This document shows, in pieces, positions 24,526 through 39,580 of a stretch of DNA of 64,000 nucleotides. Both the position numbers and the translations under genes were made by a program. The stretch lies in assembly GCF_014805685.1 (NCBI RefSeq), contig NC_060896.1, forward strand, positions 9,142,889 through 9,206,888, read 5' to 3'. The notes beneath the pieces were generated by a model. The model was not told the origin of the DNA and did not search any database. It saw only the letters and a list, made by a program, of their open reading frames with translations. The stretch is from Silurus meridionalis. Lineage: Eukaryota > Chordata > Actinopteri > Siluriformes > Siluridae. Within the stretch, counting starts at the first letter, position 1. The number at the start of each line of letters is the position of its first letter.

Positions 24526-27500
24526 CTGAGTGAAAATAACAAGAAAAAAAGAGATATTAGACAAAATCCACAATTAACGGGTTCTACTTGTTTAGAAAGG
24601 ACATATAAGGGCAAACTTTATAATGAGGCATAAATGTGAACACACAATTGACTTCTTAATGCATTTACTAGTTTCAGGTAATCTGATGTCTTAAAGTGCA
24701 AAACATTCAGCTTGAGACTCTTATTTCACATTCTATCATCCTTCTGGATGCTCATCGTTTCGTGTCAAGGTCAGATGAATTATGTTTCTTCAGATTTCAA
24801 TGGGAACAATATGTCGAATGCCGAGATTCTTCCAGGAGAGAAGGATGGAAGTAGGTAAATAGATCAAATGTGTCTTGACATAATCTCTGTGTACTGCCGA
24901 AGGTTTTTCAGGTCCCCATACGTTCATAATAAAACACATTTTCTACAGGGGCTGAAGCCAAAATAAAGGCAAGCCTGGCATGAGCAAAGTTCCCAGCTCA
25001 TGCTGGGTCCAATATGCTAAAGCATTTAATTGCGAGTGAGTGATTGTGGTTTAATCTTATACTCATTTCTGGAACCATTTCATGCTTCACTTGGTGTCTC
25101 TGAGGAAAGACGGCAGTATATTTCTGCAAAACTCGGGAGACTTTTACCTCAGAGGTTAGTTTAGCAGACAATTTTCGGCAACTTGCCAGGCCTCAGACTT
25201 GCAATATAAAAGAAGGTGGTCATTTTGGTTGTGCATTAAGTAATAAATTACACAGGTATGTGACCTTACAATATGAGGTCAAACCACAAAATAGGACCAA
25301 CTACAAGTACAGCTTTGGCATTAACTATTCACAGGCAACAGATCAGACAGTCAACACATGTTAAAGGGTATTCACAGAGCAAATGTATTTTTACACTTTG
25401 TCGACCATTTTATTTGCAATCAGGCTTCATGTATCTACCTATGAAAGGGAGCAAAATGTCTCATCGGATTTAAATTGAATATTTACAGTGGTGGTGTATC
25501 TTTGGAGATACTGTTTGTATTAACTAATGTGCCGTTATCTAAAGCAGTCCTTAAAACAGCCTTAACATGGGTATGGACCTTCACATAGATACGGATCTTT
25601 GTGGGGGAAGGGGTGACTAACACAATGAAGTAACTTTCAATTAAGGCCTATACCTCTGAAGAGGAGATACTGTCAGAAAAGAGCGATGGCCACGCTCACA
25701 GCAACATGCTGGTACTTCAGAATGAAAAACCTGATGGATGTGCTTTTGGCACCGCTCCATCAAAGGTTCAAACAACCCTGCGCATTCACCCACGCGCCCC
25801 CTCCCCTCCCCTCCCCCACCTCATCCCCTCTGTCCACCCAGCTCCAGTCTGCCATTCTCCCTGCTAAAGCATGCAGAGAAGACAACAGCTCCAGATGTGG
25901 GGAGGATCAGATGACCTCAACAGAACCAGCTGTTGAAGACACAAAATCAGCTGGAGCAGAGATTAGCAGGTAACCGAGGGCTGTGAGTTCGTAGTGTTTT
26001 CGATCGAATGTTTCATCTCAAACAAAAACTGTTTACATAGCGTGTAAAAGCTGGGAGAAAAATGCTCTACTGCTGCAAACCTCACATATATAGTAGGGCA
26101 TTACACCACAATGCTGTTCTTGAATTTCATCGGTCAGAATGGTTATCAGCAGTGCTAACATGTACCTTAAATTTATACTGTATTAGTGCACAATATTGAC
26201 ACTATTGTTTTTACAGAAACAGCTAAAGAACAGAAAAAACAAACAAACAAACACAAAAGAGCAAACTAGCAAAAAAAAGTAGTGCCCTATCATACCGGTT
26301 ACATTTATTAAAGTAGTCTCCAGTGTCATCATTTTGTAAAAGTCAGTACATTTTCGCAGTGACATGACAAGCTGTGTACTTATTACAAAAGAAGCACTTA
26401 ATGAGAGGGAAAGTCTGTTTATAGCCACAATATCATTAATAATAACATAAACTAAAGGTATAGTGATTTGTTCTTTTAATTTCTTTTCCTAGTTATAGAA
26501 AAAACTCATTGTTGGACAGTCCTACAAAGCATTTCACTGCATGTCGTACTCTGTACATTTGTATTATAAAACACCTGGTCATATTTTATTCCTTACTTAA
26601 TTCATAACTAATGCATGTGCATACAGGCAGCGATTAAAGCAGTTATTTGGAAACAGCGATCCTGTACTATTTATCTTTAACTCATAGTGTTATTGCAAAA
26701 TATTATTCTTAAATGTTTTACATATTTAAATTGCTAAAGATATGACAGTAACATGAGCTCATTCATTTTTGCACATATCCAGTCAGGATATATCAATCTA
26801 AAAGCAGCCACATAAACAACTGCACTGCAAGGAACAGTAAAGTCCCAAAGTTTGCTACTCACATCAGGTCTCAGGCTTGCTGCTTGTTTGTAGTACTTCT
26901 CGGCTGCGTCATTGAGGCTTGCTTGTCTGTAAGAGCAAAAACACCGAATCAACATGGGGCAGATTGAGCAAATCTTGGCACTGGCTTCTAGAGCACCTCA
27001 TAGTACAGGACGTCTCCCATATTCTATTGTCTTCATGATGAAGTGAATGTTCCACACTGGTTTGATAAAGAAATGGAAATGCAAATTTGCACTGACAAAG
27101 TAAGAAAGAGTAGAGTACAACCATTATAGAAAAACAAATACATCTCAATCCATCCCAGAAGACTACAGAAGCGACAGTAAAAGCACAAGGCAAGAGTCTT
27201 TTCCATATGCTCATCACTTATAAAAACTACCTTTGGATCTTTCTAGAAGCCCCCGTTTTCCCCAGAAACCTTTTTTTTTGTATTTATTAATTTTCCACAA
27301 CAGTTTTACAGCATACAGCTGCTTGTACTATCTGGTAGCAAGCATCTTATTGTCGTTTCGAGACTACAGTAGGACAGCCGGTCTTGCTCATTCTAATAAT
27401 GAAAGAGAAGGTTGACTGATTTGTTTAAATGGGAAAAAGGCAGCTTGGCCAAAACTTGCAATCAGGGTTCCAAGCCCTTTTAAACCTTTGTCTTCAAAAC

Positions 27501-30500
27501 GCAAAGCCAAACACCACTCTGCCTTGTACGACCTGTTTAAGATAAAAGCACAGATGCCTTGTGTGGAACTGGTGTGTTGGGAAAAACATACTCTATATTT
27601 GCTCTAAGGTTTCAAATGTAAAATTGAAGAAAAAAAAAAAATAGCTGAAATGCAAAACTTTATTGGCACGGATGTCACACATCACCTCTATACACAAGTT
27701 TGGACCAAGTTATCCATCATTCTGTCTGTGTTTGGTGAAAGACTGCAAATATGGGCCACAATATTGTAGCTGTTTATTTTTTGAAGAATCATCTGTGGTT
27801 AAAATAGGCTGGAGTGTCCTCAGACTTGAACTTTAGCAACATTTCTAAAAACTCAAAGAAAAATAAAGGCCAGGGGGTAAACTAGGGACACAAAGAATAA
27901 TAAAAAAAAGGTCATCATGTTTTGTGTGATAATTTTAGACATTTATAAGGAAACTGTCATTTGTAAGCAATTGCTATGAAACAGAATGTGGAATAAATCT
28001 ATTTGAATAATTTTTGGATGGGCTACTCTCTTTCATAATGCATTCAGCTGCCAATTTTTATGCTGCGCATAAAAAAACCCCTACAAAAACACAGTGTGGA
28101 GACACTTTTCTAGATTAGACAACACAGATTTTCTTTTTCTTCTCTCTTATTTCATTGTCATTGTCCAGGGGTGTCCAATCTTTCAACCAAGCCACACCAG
28201 ATACCATCTGTTTAGATCTTCATTTTTTAAATGGACTATCAGGTGTGGCTTTTGTTTCATTGGAATAAAAACCTGCACCCCCAAGAAAAGATTGGACACC
28301 CGTGGTCTAGTCTCTGTGAGTATTGACACATTTATATTCGGAAGAATTAACAGAATGATCTAATCCAAAATATTATTTTTTCGAGATTCGGCCTGTAAAC
28401 GTCTAAATTATGACCATCGCTATAGTTGTGTGTCTCTAACTACTACAATCCTTTACCCACCACAGCTATCCACAAAATAGAAATCAAATTGAATTGGTCT
28501 GATCCATTCATATAAGAGAATAGTAAAATTGAAACCAAAGCAATTATAAAAGTCAGACAAATAATAAAACTTCAAATATACTGGGATGTTTAATGTGGGT
28601 TTAGTATTTAACCATGTCCATGTGTAATCCACAAGATTTCTATTTCATGCTTTATCATCACTGCACTACATGATGAGTGTATGCCTTCGTTCTTCTCCCT
28701 TTTCACAGTCACAGTAAAATATGGCCTTGGTCTCTTGCCATACCATTGTGCCACCAGTGGGAACGTGGTCTCCCATCAAAGTGGTATTAAAATGAGTAAA
28801 TGTCTGTCAGATGGGAGTGGGCTTGCTTTAAAGACCACTGCTACAAAATGAGAAAAAAATACTATTAAAGGCAGAGCAGCAGAAAATTGAAGTGTAAGTG
28901 GATTTCCTTGAATATAATAAACCTCCATGAACTCGTACAGTACTTTTGTTTGGTCATTTTCTTGCCACAAAATCCTAGATTCTGTTTACGAGATGGCACT
29001 TTTGGTTAAAACAAACAACAAGAATGGGTGTGCCGATGTGTCACATGACTGGAGCACTGTGATGCACTGGATTGGCCGTAAAAAAAAACTGTTGACCCAG
29101 CTCTTCATGCATGGCAGAATGTTGATCCAAATAAAAATCAGGCATGCTAATTCAATAGACTTAAAAACAAGTTTTTAGAAGTCTGAATATATTCTCTTTG
29201 TGATCCAGGAGTCCAGTGTATTTGGCTTAGCATGCCAGAATTCAAACATGGCCAGGGTTTCGAATATCCAGTGTTTGTTTGAAGATGACTGAGGAGAAAG
29301 AGTCCCAGAGAGCATTAAGAAAGAGCTAAACATTTGAAGCCTCCTTCAATATCTCTCCACCCTCTTGCCTTTCACCCCCCCAAGCTGAGATCCTTCCATG
29401 TGTTCTTCCAAAACAAACATCTTAAAGAATATATGCTCTGAATGAGCATGGCCACATGGCAGTAGGACAGCAGGAGGCAAAGCTCAAGACTGCGATTAAC
29501 AGCCAAACCCATGTACAGCGTTGCCTGAAGACTTGACAACAACTTCAGCCCTTTAGTATTTTAAAACACTGCAATACTTGCTATTAAGTGCAACAAAAAT
29601 CCTGTTACCACATGAGAAATACAAAACATGAAATGGTTTTGCTTGTCTTGGAAGCCTTTAGGCAGGAATTGAAGCTTTAAAATGTACGGACACTTGCAAG
29701 TTTGAATCCTGAGCCTTGAATCAAAAGAGCCAAACTGGCTGTGCTCTCTTGGTGGGAGGGATGTTATTACTCTGTTTTCTGTCTATCACTGTGACGCACC
29801 CCTGTCATGGGCTCCTGTGAGCTTATGTATGTGGAATAATCGTTTTTGATCATGCATTCAGCTGGAAATTTTTATGCTGCTCATTAAATAAACCCCCACA
29901 AAAACAGAGTGTGGAGACACTTTTCTAGATTAGACAACACAGATTTTCTTTTCCTGCTCTCTTATTTTATTGTCCTGTCCAGGGGTGTCCAATCTTTTCC
30001 GCAAAGAGCTGGTGTGGATGCAAGTTTTCATTTTAACCATGATACCATCTGTTTAGATCTTAATTTCAATGGACTATCTGGTGTTGCTGTTGTTTCATTG
30101 GAATAAAAACCTGCACCCCCACTGGCCCTTTGTGGAAAAGACTGGACACCCCTGGTCTAGTCTCTGTGAGTATCTTCATTATATATTGAAAAATTAACAG
30201 AATGATCCAATCCCAAAGATTTTTTTTGAACAAATTCACCTTGTAAGCTTCCAAATTATGACCATCTTTATTAGTTGTGTGTCTCTAAATACTACAATCC
30301 TTTTGTTTGCTTACAGTGCATTTGCTCTGGTGGTAATGAGATTCCCTCTCACAGCAGCAGGGTTAATAATGAATGTCTCTGGTGCGTGAGAATTATTTGA
30401 TTTACCATTCACCGAATTTACTCAGGAAGTTTTTCCGAGAATCGCATCAATTCATAGAAAAGCCCGAAACAAATCTCAGCTTGCAGTCTTACCTGAGCAT

Positions 30501-33500
30501 ATGTGCTGCACTGAAAACCACGTCAAACTCCTCACTGTCAAGCTGAGCAGCCTTCTGCGCCATCTCTGCAGCTTCCAGGAGCCGGGACTCCTCCAGCAAA
30601 AACTGACCTGAGGCAGAAAATTTGAGTAAATTAAAGCCGCATTGTGTTACATTTCAAAGAGCGAATTATCAAATGTCTTTTGGTTTGGAGAAAAGGGTCT
30701 GTTTCAGCCCCTCCCAGTTACAGAGATTAACAAAGAATAGTAAATCTGACTTAAATTTTAATGGGCATGCATGAATATATATGTGCTTTTACATGTTGAT
30801 AAATACATTTAGTTTACTGACTCTGAACCTGTTGTATTTTCTCTCTGTGGGGTTCAGTTGGGCACACTCGCACCAGAGGCTCAAAACATTGGGTATACAG
30901 TATATGCAGTGCACAGGACACCATTGCATGTAGTATATCTCTTCCTGTATTCATCCCTCTTTTTCGGGAGGGGGAGAGGGGCACCAAACATGATCTTGTA
31001 TACCCCTCAGCAAATGTGCAGTTACACTCCTGACTCGCACTTAAGTAAAGACCGAAACGGTTTTCTATTCTCTAATTAAACTAGCAATGCATTCTATTAT
31101 ATGGATAATAAAACAACAAAAACACTGGATGTCATACACAAAATTTTTTTAACTAATTATTAATTTAATCTATTTTTATTAAAGTAGAAAGTGCTAGTAA
31201 AGTAGCAAAGCTTTATTTAACATTTCCAGTCTTCGCATTTCAGTCCGATGAATGAAAGAGAAGGTTTTCAGCCGTACACATCCCACTGCCAGCGGTTTTC
31301 CCTTCAACCAAAGTATCACTTACGCTCTGATTCAGACTTTACAAATGGACGAACAAAGGTAGGACTATGTCGTAAACTCTTTACATCTAAAGAGATGTGG
31401 GTCCTGACAATTTAAGGCAGCTGGGTACCAGGTTCGTTCTAGAATCTCCAGAGCATCAGACTCCCACTATGGCTTGCCAAACCATGCATACTTTCCCAAA
31501 TAGTTGTGGAGGAAACCTGAACCACTACAAGTGCTCTCCAGCGAATGTCGGTGCTCCACCACCATCACTGATTTGGGCTACATCTGTGGGCTAAGTGGAC
31601 AAATATGGCTTGCCTTCAATCTTGTCAGCTTTCGCGATGCTGGAGGAAATGCCTTCCAGTCAAATCCCCATAAGGAAATTGTTCAGGCTGATATAAAATC
31701 CATTCTAGAAATCCATACTCAGCATCACCGAAGTAAGAAACATTAGGAGTCATATTCTCTAATGTGCTGGAAGCAGTTTGGAGAACAATGCGAAGGAACG
31801 TGTGAGCCTTCATTTACTGGCCAAACAGCTTTGTGTGATCCCTGATCAGACATACAAAACAGCACTATGTAAATCCACTGGCAGCAAGACCAGTCAGTAG
31901 GGCTAGTCAACACTACTTTGATAGAGGTCTCAGCTACAGTATACAGAGAAAATTCTCTGTCTGGAGCCCAGTTGGCTATGCGAAAAGTGTGATTTGAAAG
32001 GAATCTGTGGAAAACGATGCACATGTGCTGGCAAGAAAAACATGCCAAGAGCCAACCAGTGATAACCTCCGGTAATATTCTGACTGATTTCAATACATTC
32101 TTCCATGTTCTTTTTTGCCTAAAAAAGTTTTTTCCATAAAAGCAATTGATATCAATTGTATTCCTGCATTTTTATCCAGTCACAGAGGACTCCCCCATCA
32201 TTTCTGATAGCTATTGGACATCATTAATTTGAATCATGTACACACATTAACACATGTCAATTCCCCATAGAGATAAAACAGCTCATTAGTTTAGCTTTTG
32301 GCGGAACGACAACTCTATTCACAGTATTCAAACATGGACTCACATCAACAAGCCTTTCATCGAATGGAGCAAAAAGAGAGCACAGATTTAGCCTAGATTA
32401 GATGCTACCACAGTTTTCAAAAATGCTAAATTGTCAAGCATTTTATTGATCAGATTGAGATAAACAAACATAAGCTACTGCATGAACTAGTTGGCCTCAC
32501 GTGGCATCACTATAATCACATTTGTACCATAGTATTATGAAATGCCTGATTCTGATTGGTCAAAAAAAGCTCTGTCAGCATTTATAGCTGCAGTGTTTAC
32601 AATGTTGTGTTGTGTCTAAGTGTTGTTTGTAAGATTTTTTACAATGATACGTTTCTGAGATTTAGCCATCTTGGAAAGAGGCTCTAATGCTAACACTTTC
32701 TTAGTGTAACTGCATGGTTGTTGATGTAAAAAGTCTTCTCATGGCAAGTTATGTTTCTAATTCTTTTAAGAGAGATTTATGATGGATGATAGTTTACAGC
32801 ATTTAAAATGTATGTGATTTTTTTTTTATAATATATAAATATATATAACTATAAAGAAAGAAAAAGTGTGACTGTTTTTTAATTAATGTAAAAAAAATGT
32901 TAGCAAATAATGGTTTTATAAAAAGGGGAAAAAACCTTAAGTTGCTTTGTGTAAGAAAAGAAATGACAGGGTAATGTGATAAGTTTGCTGTCCTTTAATT
33001 CTCATACATTTTCACAAAAATGTTCAAGGTTTTTTTTCTAGCTTTTTAAAGCTTCTAAAAGCAATTTAATTGGAAATTCTTCTGAAAAAAAACAAATGTA
33101 AGTGCCATGTTAATACGTACATACTTAAAAAAAAAAAAAAGATATATATGAGTACAGAATACATTTAACCTTAAAAAAAAAAAAAAAAAATTAAATAAGA
33201 TGAAAGCGCTTACCGTAATGCATGTAGCAATTTCCTTTAGTGGGATCAAGTTGAATGGCCTTCACAAAGTACTTCTCTGCTTCGGCTTTCTGACCCTAAA
33301 TCAAAGACACACACACACACACACACAAGAAAAGGATTCAAAAAAAAGTACAGCTTTAAATTCACTGACAATTGAACTACGAATTACGATGAGTCCAGGC
33401 TTCACTTAAGTTTACTAGTTCTTTAAGCAGAGAGCTGAGGGTGTGCTATAAACAGAAGTGTAAATGTGATGAAATATTTTATTTGAAATATGTCGACCCT

Positions 33501-36500
33501 TAACACATCTTTACGTGTGAGAGACATGCTGGTTATGGTATCAGATAAATTATCATAACACACTTTCACACTTGGGTTGATAAACAGAGGAAGGGTTCAG
33601 CTGCAGAGCAGATGGAATGGTGTAAAAGTGACGTATTTGTACTTAGACTATATACACATACAGGAGTTAAACCCTAACACCAGCTGTGTGTTCGATTATC
33701 ACTAAGTCACATTGTGTATTGTTAGACATAAGTGACTTTTTACACAATATGACTAAGATGAATAAGATGTATAAGATGTATTAATCAGTTTAGTGTATAT
33801 TTAATCAAAGGAACATATATTAAGGCTGTAATTCCAATTTGTGAGAATTTTACACCTTTTTTTATGAAAAAGCTGCTACATAAAAAAATAAATAAATAAG
33901 GTCTCATGTTACTAATTGCAATGCTTTTTTTTTACATTATGTGCTCATATTCAGGTTATCTTCTCTTAACCAATATCCTGCCCACAACCACCTTCTTGCG
34001 CACACACACACTCACACACACTCCACCCTGTTTCCGCTGACCCCCTAATCTGAGCGTGACATCAGAGAGACAACAGACGGGCCGCTGTTCTGGGGTGTTT
34101 ATGAAAAGAGTCTGAGTGTGATTAGCTGCGGAAATGACAGAATTCGATAACGCGCTTGAGGAGCCCCCTGACACCCTGGGCTTCGGGTCACTAAGGAAAG
34201 GTCACAAGGGTCGGCTCAGCAGGGAAAAGCATTGATTTTCATCCAATCACCATGTGTCGCCCCTTCACGGACTGCCTGTATACCATCACCCCCTGCCTGC
34301 AGATGAACCTTAGACATGATACACTGACAGGACAAACTCTCGGTACGCAAGTTTGTATTTACAGCGTTTCACTTTTTTCCACATTTTGTTGTTATAGCCT
34401 TAATCCAAAATCGATTCAATTAATTATTTTCCTCAAAATTCTACAAACAATACCCCATAATGACAATGTGAAAAAAGTGTGTTTTAAAAAAAGAAAAAAA
34501 GAAAAAGAAAAAAAAAATTCACATGTACATAAGAATTCACAGCCTTTGCTCCATACTTTATTGAAGCTCCTTTGGCACCAATTACAGTCTCAAGTCTTTT
34601 TTGAGTATGAATCTACAAGCCTGCCAAAATAAAACAAAATTATATTAAATCTAAAGGTCAGTCTGACATCCAATTCCCATTGTACTTCACAGCATTCATT
34701 TCCACCATTATATAAAAATAGGACTGCATTCAGTAACAGTGTTTCCGTTTTTTGACATATGAGTCGTCATTTAAAAGACACATCTGTTTCATTATGCAGA
34801 CTAAATCAAAGATAAAAGTGGATCTACTAAAACAAAAAATATCATGCGAAGAAACCACAATGCTGAAGCCTGACTAATACACGCTTGAACAGACGCCTCA
34901 AACACATTTGTTCAGTATCCAAAGTTTCATTTTCAGTCTAATTCAAGGTTACTCAACAGTGTCTGGTCGTTCGAGGACTGGGTGCCCCCCAACCCCCCAT
35001 CCCCCCCCCCCCCATCGCTCACTTTCCCCATATCCAGCTATCAGCAAATAAATGAGGTCGGTTCAAGCTACAGCCCTTGCCTCAAAATCAATAGATTGCT
35101 TTGAAGCTAAGACAAGTTTCCTCTCACTCCACCGGGTTCGAACTCGGTCTGGTGCAGAAAGTGCTCTCTAATGGACTGCTCTTGTTTCTTTATTGCCCAT
35201 AGAGCATCGCTGAGAAAGTGTGTCGGTGCGCACACCGTCATACACTGGATGCACCGGAGATCGAAAAAACATTAATTGCCAAGGGGGTTGTGGAACTTCG
35301 AGACTAAAAATCATCCAGCAACAACAAGTAAGGCCAATATCACTAAAACACTGAAGCTCTGTCGTGACAGATAAAGAGCACTACTGTTTCCCTCTCGTAA
35401 CCTTATAAAGAAAGTTAAAACAAATGTTTGGCTTAAAAAAAAAAAGAAATAAAGTCTGGACTGCTATAAATGAGCAATGACATGTACTGGCATTCTTTCA
35501 ACTTTAAGGTACATCACTTTTATTTTTAACCAAACCTGACAACTTGATGATGATTTATGATGATGATTTATGAAATCTGATGTGCTCATATTGCACACTG
35601 GATATCGCTGCCCAGTTCGGAACAAACACCCATTCAGAAAAGCTCAGCGTGCTTGTCCTGAGTTTTGGGGTAACTAAAAAAGAGCACTATTTCTTTTCTT
35701 TATGAAAGGGGTCACCAGGATGAAGCGTGAGACGTGTGGTTCTGTAAAATTAAGCTGGAAATGAGAGGAGACAAGAGCAGGAAAGAGTCTCACAATGAAA
35801 GACACAGAGTCTTTCACTGGAAGCTTTACCATTTGGATTTCTAAGAAAAATTGTTGCAAACTCAGCAATTTTATTTGATTTTGAAGTACATGTCCTGGTG
35901 ATGGCTCTTACCGTCATAGACAGAAGCTTCCCATAGGTAAGGTGCGCCGGTATATGGTCCGGTTTGGCCCGGAGAGACTCCCTGTACCAGTACTCAGCGT
36001 CTGCTAACTTGTTCATCCTTATGTAGGCCTCACCTGTAATGGTTGGAGACAGAGGGCAGGTTGAGAGGTCAAAGGTTATAGAAGCACACATCCCCCCCTT
36101 TCCTTTTGTTTTTACTACCAGATCCTATAACAGTCAGTCATCTGAAAGTGACCCAAGTCAAATCAGACCGACTGTGAAACTTGATCCGGCACCTTTACGG
36201 CCAACTGGATAGTAAAAGCAGAACTTTTTTTGATGTACATGTATATCTGTAAGCTATGGACATAATGTTGCTCTGGCGGTTCACTTTCAATTTCAAACGA
36301 CAACCGCTATCGCAACACCACCAGCAACCTGATAAAACAATTTAAGAGAGGAATTAAAAAAGACAGGGGTCACACTAATGGCTGATTTCCTGTACGGCTG
36401 ACATCAGCGTGCTGCTCTGGAACAGAGGCAGACCGGCTCGCCGCTAACCTTGCTCTTTGGAAACTAGGCTTAAAGGCTTTTCAAGCTAGACACACAGAAT

Positions 36501-39500
36501 CTGATCCTTCAGACATCATCTGACACCAGGCTTAAAGCCGCCCAGCACCTGGAATAATATCCCCTCCTTATACTGTCTGGATTACAACAGAATCCTTGAC
36601 ACATTTTCAAAAGTGTCAAGCAAAGTTTTTAATATAATTAATGTAAAAAGATAGGGCAACTCAGACGTGAAGAAGATGGAGTTTCGCTTGAACTTGTATC
36701 CTGGATTACAAAATTAATCCACACCCATGTCCTATTTTGTAGTAATTACAGCACATGTAATTCAAGTGGTATGTTCGGAGTTAAAATAACTCGGGCATCA
36801 TTGCAAAGATAAGCGCCTGGAGATTCCAGGGATGGCTGGAACGATTATGTTTTAACCCTCTTGCACTTGCTGTAATCACTGTAGTTTGCTGCGCAGTATT
36901 TAGAGGTGAAAGAATGCATCTGCATCAGTTCCACATACAATCCCATTATCAGATAATGCCTAAAGAAAACCTAATTACACTGAACAGCAACGCTTTTGTA
37001 ATATTACTTAATGGTCCCTTCACTTATTGTTACAAAAATGTTTATTTTATTATAAACTGGGAACATTGGTGAATGTACCGGGAAAAAGAAAGTGTGCACA
37101 TGAAGGTATTAAGGTCCTAATTAATCCTATGAACAAACCCCCAGGATATAAAGTTGATCTACTACTGAACAATGGAATTGGAGTTTTTATGCATATAAAA
37201 AACTTTGTCAAGTCAAGAAGCTTTTATTGTCATTTCAACCATATATAGCTGACGCAGTACACAGTGAAATGAGGCAGCGTTCCTCCAGAACCCTGGTGCT
37301 ACATAAACAACGTAAAGCTACATAACAGAAAAACACAGGGCTAAGGACTAGAAAGTGTCCTCGCCACATAAAGTGTATCGTGTGCAACCTGGTGCAAAGA
37401 CAACACAAGACAGTGTTGGATAAATACACAAAACACAAAATAGCGCCGCCAGTAAACCTACTGTATATTACACAGAGCAGGGTGTAAGAGAGAACTGAGT
37501 ACAGGAGTGTTTGGTAGCTATATTAAGACATTTAGGAGTTGGTGGTAGAGTTTTACAGTGTTTGCAGTTCCCTATATATCCGTCCAAACCTGGAGTCCTG
37601 CCTTGGTCTTATGGCGAGTGAGTTAAACTTAGATTAAATTAAAACCGACACAAATTCTACAGTGCTGAAAGGCACACGGTTATGTGGCGCAAGCTCTATC
37701 CTTTGTGCAGCTGACAAACTGAAAACTAAAATTCAATACCGAGCTGATATCAACATTCTTGTAAAGAACAGGGATATCCATTTTCAGCTTCCTGACACTC
37801 ATAAGGCATCTAAACACTCAAATGTATGATGGAGAATTTAAAATCCTTTATAAAAATATTATAATGAGGTCATAATCTTAACTCGCCTGTCAAGTCACAT
37901 ATGCTAATAAGAGGTTTCTGGTTCTTTTTGGCGTACGGGTGAGGAAAGAAGGAAAAGTGGAACCCGAAATGATGGAAGGAAAAGAAATGAGCATGACTGA
38001 AAGTAGGACTAGGAAAGATTAATATTATGGTAATTTCATGGTTTCATGTTCATATTTGGAAAAAAAATTCCAGAAGTGCAAAAAAAAAAAAAAATCAATA
38101 TGACAACCCACATGGGGTACAGCAGGTTTTACAGCTTGCTTTATATTTTTAAGTCCAAATGTCATTTTTTTTATTTCCTCATACATGTATCCTAGACCCT
38201 GCTTGCTTGTTATGTCCTAATGCTGCATTAAATCGAATATCCCAGGGTCTAAATTGATATAACCACCATAGATTTTACTGTCAGTTGTAGATTCAGTCCT
38301 ATACAGTCATCAGAGTATAAAGCATTAGTCTGCTCTGTTGTGGGATAATAGTTCAAGTTCAAAAGTTCAAGTTAAGCTGTCTAAACATCCACTGGAGAGT
38401 TCACCTCACATTATTTCCAATAGCCAGAAAGTTCCAAGTGTTTTAATCCTCTTACACCACATCAACCAGATTGATTTATACTTATAATATCCACCAAAAT
38501 TAAGTTCCTATTCTTATTAGCAATATGCTATTGAAAGTATAATCAAGTCATTCTCACACCTTTCCCGTTCCTTTCCTCTCTTTCGAATTTATGACCAAAA
38601 TTTTGTCAAGTTACAGAGAAACCTCAAAGCCCTCCTAAATCTGAAGCATCGCGTTGGAAAACCCTCTGCTAGCGCTCTAGCTGACTAAATGCAATGATCA
38701 AAAACAAATAAATAAACAAAAATAAATTCGGCCCCTTTGAATAAAAATTCATCATATCAACAATCACATGTATCTGTTTTCTATGTAAAAATAGACCAAT
38801 CAGAATAACAGCATTTTGGTATAATATTGCAAAAAGCTAGTAAAAGGTCATCAATAATGCTGTATGATGTACTAAATATTACACATTTAACAGCAAATCT
38901 AAATGGATCTCTAATCCTATTAGAGATTAAGGTCGACTCATCGGATGAATGGTGATCGTGTGCCCTGTTCTTATTCTATAATAAGACCTTATAAGTCTGG
39001 TTTCGTTTAGGGCTTTTTCTTCATTTCAAGTTTGAGTTTTTCCTCAATATCGTCACCTACTTGCTTTGCTCATTAGGGATCCAATCCGACCTACATCTGT
39101 ATTTCCGTGAAGCTGCATGGTGATATTGTTTATTTTTCTATAATTATCTATACTTCTACAGCAGAAGTACATCAACTCACCCATCATGTTGTAGAGGCTT
39201 TGAGGAGCAAACTGCTTGGGCATTTTCTGGATTGCTTCTTTATACACAGACAGGGCTTCCTGTGGAATGAATGAAAATACATTCCCATCAACACATCAAG
39301 CCTCTACAAGCTCTATGCATGTGTCTGATGCGACTGTTGCATGGCTCGCTAAAGTACCGAGATGACATTTGGACTACAACTCACCTCCTGGTGGCCTTGT
39401 TCATGCAGCAGCTTGCCTAGATTATAGAGGCAGCTGGTGACGGAGCTCTTATGTGCATGAGGATCTTTCAGGTTTTCATCTGGGATGTCAGCACAGGTGA

Positions 39501-39580
39501 GGAACGTTCGTTTGGCCTCATCGAAGCGACCCTGGTTCATCAGGATGATACCAGTGTTCAAGTAGGCAGCTGAGAGAGCG

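Larger units (their letters stand above)
26927..30492 (-). other. tmtc2 intron 10
   Basis: A GT-AG intron of 3,566 bp. It holds two direct copies of a segment of about 430 bp (28036-28454 and 29850-30303), each with a small hAT-like insertion inside. The rest shows no recognisable gene or repeat. Confidence 0.9.
33296..35911 (-). other. tmtc2 intron 8
   Basis: A GT-AG intron of 2,616 bp. It contains a short CA run near exon 9, a GC-richer block at 34010-34260, a Tc1-like terminal fragment at 34349-34625, and an almost pure C tract at 34984-35013. Confidence 0.9.

Noticed and set aside
31200..32140. Balanced-composition stretch in intron 9 as a hidden exon or pseudogene
   Set aside because: Frames of up to 116 codons on both strands show no recognisable protein, and tmtc2 exons join in phase without it.
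35120..35160. GGGTTCGAACTCGGTCT, a T-loop-like sequence of a tRNA gene
   Set aside because: The T stem does not pair properly, and no acceptor stem, D arm or anticodon arm is found at the right distance.
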